Assembly: GCF_947488945.1 (NCBI RefSeq)
Contig: NZ_CANLBS010000017.1
Location: 124,001 to 188,000, forward strand
Direction: 5' to 3'
DNA: 64,000 bases
DNA from: an uncultured Streptomyces sp.
Lineage (GTDB): Bacteria > Actinomycetota > Actinomycetes > Streptomycetales > Streptomycetaceae
Part shown: positions 61,013-64,000 of the stretch, one piece after another
How positions within the stretch are numbered: position 1 is the first letter of the stretch
Layout: every line of letters starts with the position of its first letter
Program-made: the position numbers and the translations under genes
The notes under the pieces: model-generated
Told to the model about the DNA's origin: nothing
Databases searched by the model: none
Seen by the model: the letters and a program-made list of their open reading frames with translations, nothing else

Positions 61013-61818
61013 GAGCGGGCCCGGACGAACGCGGCGATCGTCGCGGCGGTGGGGCCGGGGGAGCTGAGCTGCGGACAGTGGCCCGTGGAGTCGAGGACCA
61101 CCAGCTCGCTGCCGGGGATCGCCGCGTGCACGTACGCGCCGACCTCCGGCGGGGCGATCGCGTCCACCGCGGACTGCACCACGAGGGTGGGCACCCCGAC
61201 CTGCGCCAGGTCCGCGCGGTTGTCCGAGCGGAACGTGGTGCGGGCGAAGACACGGGCGATGGCGGGGTCGGTGCGGCAGAAGCTGTTCGTCAGCTCCTCG
61301 CCCAGCTCGGGGCGGTCCGGAGTGCCCATGATGACCGGCGCCATCGCCCCGGACCAGCCGAGATAGTTCGCGTCCAGGGAGTCCAGCAGTTCGTCGATGT
61401 CCTCGGAGCTGAAGCCGCCCCGGTAGCCGGTCGCGGGCTCGTCGACGTACCGGGGCGAGGGCGTCAGCAGGATCAGCCCGGCGAACAGGCCGGGCTCCCG
61501 CACGGCGGCCAGCACCCCGGCCATCGAGCTCACCGAGTGCCCCACGAAGAACACCGGACCGAGGTCCAGCTCCCGGCAGATCCGACCCACGTCGTCCGCG
61601 TAACCGTCCAGCGTGGAGTACCGCTCCTCGCTCCACGCGGACACGTCCGAACGCCCGGAGCCCACATGGTCGAACAGGACGACCTTGAACTCCTCCGCGA
61701 GGACCGGGGCGACCAGCCGCCACAGATGCTGGTCACAGCCGAAGCCGTGGGCGAGCACCACCACGGGACCGTCGTCCTGACCGGTCACCACCACATGGTT
61801 CCTGCTCACCACGCCCAT
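61009..61818 (-). CDS. rsbQ: Alpha/beta hydrolase, RsbQ-like
   Basis: A 269-residue hydrolase strikingly like Bacillus subtilis RsbQ, the ligand-binding partner of RsbP in energy-stress signalling. AHGFGCDQHLWRLVAPVL, FDHVGSGRSDVSAW, FVGHSVSSMAGVLAAVREP (nucleophile Ser95), and STGHCPQLSSPGPTAATI align with it throughout. The same fold underlies strigolactone/karrikin receptors, so a small hydrophobic signal is plausible. Coupled to the PAS phosphatase gene, it likely supplies its activating ligand. Confidence 0.9.
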   Translation of the reverse strand: MGVVSRNHVVVTGQDDGPVVVLAHGFGCDQHLWRLVAPVLAEEFKVVLFDHVGSGRSDVSAWSEERYSTLDGYADDVGRICRELDLGPVFFVGHSVSSMAGVLAAVREPGLFAGLILLTPSPRYVDEPATGYRGGFSSEDIDELLDSLDANYLGWSGAMAPVIMGTPDRPELGEELTNSFCRTDPAIARVFARTTFRSDNRADLAQVGVPTLVVQSAVDAIAPPEVGAYVHAAIPGSELVVLDSTGHCPQLSSPGPTAATIAAFVRARS

Positions 61819-61929
61819 AGCCGCCAGTTTCGCACCACCGGCCCCACCCTCTCCACAGGACGGGCGGAAACCAAGATCGACGACGGCGGCCGGGGCGCGG
61901 CTCCCCGGCTGCGCGCCCGGCCGCCGGCG

Positions 61930-63348
61930 TCAGACGGTGGCCCGCGCCCGTACGGTCGCCATCACGTCGCGGTCCGGCTGGAGGGTCAGCGACGGCACCG
62001 GCAGGATCTCGCCCGGCTCGATCTCCAGGTCGAAGCGGCGCGCCAGCACCGCCAGGATCAGCACCGCCTCCACCATCGCGAACCGGGTGCCGAGGCACCC
62101 CCGCGGACCGCCGCCGAACGGGAACCAGGCGTACTCCGCGATCGTGTCCCCGTTCTCCGCGTCCCACCGCTCGGGCCGGAACTCCTCCGGCTCCGGGAAC
62201 CACCGGGCGTCCCGCTGGGTCGCCCACTGGCTCGACCACACCCGGGTGCCCTCCGGCACCGGCCGCCCCCCGAGCGTCGCCCCCTCCTTGGCGACACCGG
62301 TGACCAGCCAGATCGTCGGATAGAGCCGCAGCGTCTCCTTCACCACCGCCTGGGTGTACGGCAGCCGCGCGTAGTCGTCGAAGCCCGGTTCCCGGTCGCC
62401 CAGCACCGCGTCCAGCTCCGCCGTCAGCGCCGCCCGGGCCTCCGGCGTGCGCGACAGCAGGTACCACGCCCACACCAGCGTGGAGCTGGTCGTCTCGTGC
62501 CCGCCGATGTAGAGGGTGACCGTCTCGTCCCGGATCTCCTGGTCGCTGAGCCGCTCGCCCTTCTCGTCGACGGCGGTGAGCAGTCGGCTGAGCAGGTCCG
62601 GCCGGTCCTCGCCGCCGTCCCGGTGACGCGCCACGACCCGGCCCACCTCGGCGTCGATCACGGCGGCGGCCTTCTTGATCCTGGCCCGGCCCGGCGTCGG
62701 CACCCAGTCGGGCAGCACCGCGCCGAGTCCGCTGAACTCCTTGCCGATCTCCTGCTGGGCCACGTCCATCGCCCGGCCCATCGACGCGGCGTCGGCCGGG
62801 GTGTCCACACCGAAGATCGTGCGGACCGCGATGTTCTGCGTCAGCGCGGACATCTCCCGCTTGATGTCGACGCGCCGGCCGTCCTGCCACGCGTCGGCGA
62901 CCTCCACCGCGCACGCCGCCATCGTCGCCGCGTACGACTTCACCTGCTTCGGGCGCACCGACGGCTGTACCAGCGACCGCTTCCGCCGCCAGTCGTGCCC
63001 GCGCGCCACGACGACCCCCTCGCCCATCACGGTACGGAAGGCGATGCCCAGCCTCGGCTGGTCGTAGGTGCGTTCGGTCTCGGCGAGCAACTCGCCTATG
63101 CAGGAGGGGTCGGAGACGAACAGGCAGCGGTTGCGCCCGAACTTCCAGCGCACCACGTCCCCGTGGGAGCGCAGCCGCTCGAAGAAGGCCAGCGGGTCCT
63201 TGCCGAACTGCGGCAGGGACCCGAGGAACGGCAGCCCGCGGGGCCCCTGCACGGGCTCCGGCCCGAGCTTCGCGCCGCCTCCGGCGGAGCCGCTCCCCGC
63301 GCCGCCCCCGACGCCGTGTTCCGTGCCGTTCTCGGTGGACATGTACAC
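61930..63348 (-). CDS. Cytochrome P450, E-class-like
   Basis: A 472-residue P450. Landmarks are I-helix IGGHETTSS, K-helix KETLRLYPT, PERF-like FRPERWD and heme loop FPFGGGPRGCLGTRFA. The first ~35 residues are a Gly/Ser-rich tail before GPRGLPFLGSLPQF, which resembles the proline-rich start of the CYP4/CYP102-like long-chain branch. No redox partner is encoded nearby. Tandem ATG starts at 63348 and 63342. Likely fatty acid or terpene hydroxylase type, unproven. Confidence 0.85.
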   Translation of the reverse strand: MYMSTENGTEHGVGGGAGSGSAGGGAKLGPEPVQGPRGLPFLGSLPQFGKDPLAFFERLRSHGDVVRWKFGRNRCLFVSDPSCIGELLAETERTYDQPRLGIAFRTVMGEGVVVARGHDWRRKRSLVQPSVRPKQVKSYAATMAACAVEVADAWQDGRRVDIKREMSALTQNIAVRTIFGVDTPADAASMGRAMDVAQQEIGKEFSGLGAVLPDWVPTPGRARIKKAAAVIDAEVGRVVARHRDGGEDRPDLLSRLLTAVDEKGERLSDQEIRDETVTLYIGGHETTSSTLVWAWYLLSRTPEARAALTAELDAVLGDREPGFDDYARLPYTQAVVKETLRLYPTIWLVTGVAKEGATLGGRPVPEGTRVWSSQWATQRDARWFPEPEEFRPERWDAENGDTIAEYAWFPFGGGPRGCLGTRFAMVEAVLILAVLARRFDLEIEPGEILPVPSLTLQPDRDVMATVRARATV

Positions 63349-63507
63349 CGCTCCGCTCTCTGTCGTCGCACCGCACGACCGGTACGCCCCGAATCACCCC
63401 GCACGCCCCCGAGTTCAGCCCATCGGCCTTACGGAATACGTGAGTTGCCGAGAGTAGCCGCTCCGGGATCATGTTTCGAACGGGGGTGCGGGCGGCACTC
63501 CGACGCG

Positions 63508-64000
63508 TCAGGCGGCGCGCGCCTCCGCCGGATCCGGCGAGTCCGGCGCGAGCCCGGTGCGGTCCCGGCGCAGCGGCCCGGACGACAGACCCAGCAGGCC
63601 GACGCCGACGAGCGCGACCGCGCAGCCGACGGTCACCCCGGTCGGCCCGCCGGTGTCCGCCAGCGCGCCGAGCAGGTTGTTCATGACCAGCAGCGCGAGG
63701 CTCTGTACGAGTACGAGCACGGCCTGCACGCGCGACAGGTGGCTCTGCGGGGTCGCCGTGAGCAGGAGCGGGGCGATGTGCGCGGCGAACATCCCGTTCC
63801 CCACGCCGACGACCACGGCGGCGGCCGTCGCGGCCGCCGTGCCGGGCGCGAGGGCGAGGCCGAGGACCCCCAGTCCGGACAGCGCCAGCGCGGCCGCCGA
63901 CAGGAGTCCCGGCCGGCCCATCGGCCCGCGCTTCACGACGAAGGCGGTCACGGCCACCATGCCCGCGCCCTGCGCGCCGATCAGCAGTCCGGCCGCTCCC
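63508..64000 (-). CDS. MFS transporter, 5' end outside the window
   Basis: The frame is open to the right edge, so the gene starts beyond base 64000. About 164 residues are visible, with four or five hydrophobic helices; LTATPQSHLSRVQAVLVLVQ then SLALLVMNNLLGALADTGG resembles the helix 10-11 region of drug/H+ MFS exporters. A short Arg/Asp/Pro-rich tail ends it. Substrate unknown. It is 159 bases downstream of the P450 start region, in the same direction, so it does not share its promoter. Confidence 0.75.
   Translation of the reverse strand, partial: GAAGLLIGAQGAGMVAVTAFVVKRGPMGRPGLLSAAALALSGLGVLGLALAPGTAAATAAAVVVGVGNGMFAAHIAPLLLTATPQSHLSRVQAVLVLVQSLALLVMNNLLGALADTGGPTGVTVGCAVALVGVGLLGLSSGPLRRDRTGLAPDSPDPAEARAA

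Noticed and set aside
1..64000. A classical antibiotic biosynthetic gene cluster (PKS, NRPS, terpene cyclase)
   Set aside because: No ketosynthase, adenylation or terpene synthase motif was seen; P450s and the STAND regulator are not accompanied by scaffold enzymes.

Overview
The window looks like a chromosomal segment of a Streptomyces-type actinomycete. Coding sequence is very GC-rich with G/C at third positions, GTG starts and ATGA/GTGA overlaps are common, and several families are typical of the genus (CYP157/CYP154 pair, UbiA-type EboC, STAND regulators, Tat-exported lipoproteins, xyloglucanases). All functional calls come from reading the sequence and from family knowledge; no database search was run.

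Layout. (1) 1-10.4 kb: the end of a secreted ThuA/DUF1080 protein, then an eight-gene, almost fully overlapping + strand operon. It encodes a myo-inositol-phosphate-synthase-like protein, a UbiA prenyltransferase, TIM-barrel isomerases and EboA, EboB (TatD), EboE and EboF homologues, and ends in a 22-bp perfect hairpin. This is an ebo-type metabolite-traffic cluster in which an inositol-phosphate synthase stands where an EboD-type cyclase would be expected. (2) 10.4-19.4 kb: tRNA-Leu(GAG), a STAND regulator, a GT87-like membrane protein, an ArsR regulator, a roadblock protein, an ATP-grasp enzyme and an alpha/beta hydrolase. (3) 19.8-23.4 kb: a compact cassette of two P-loop kinase-like proteins, a beta-helix protein ending in a pore-like two-helix module, and an SDR enzyme.

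(4) 23.5-35.2 kb: a lower-GC graveyard. It holds YceI, a decayed UvrD-type helicase, IS5, IS630 and IS1380 elements or relics, an RHS-repeat scrap coupled to a barstar gene carrying an internal stop, a glycine-zipper toxin-like tail next to a putative partner gene, and an ADP-ribosyltransferase-like toxin fragment split by an intact 871-bp IS5 element. Two inverted 401-bp IS5 copies flank 1.8 kb of it.

(5) 35.2-37.8 kb: a CYP157 (lacking ExxR) - CYP154 pair. (6) 38-59.5 kb: a plant cell-wall locus. It contains a pectin methylesterase, a LacI regulator, a sugar ABC importer without ATPase, secreted GH74 and GH12 endo-enzymes, and intracellular GH42, GH95, GH3 and GH31 enzymes. Together these are the activities needed to cut, import and dismantle fucosylated xyloglucan. 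A 14-bp palindrome, TCGAAGCGCTTCGA, occurs before the lacI gene and twice in the divergent promoter region between the importer/hydrolase operon and the GH3-GH31 operon. An ArsR-like/MFS divergent pair is embedded between. (7) 59.6-64 kb: an RsbQ-RsbP-like energy-stress pair, another P450 and the end of an MFS transporter.
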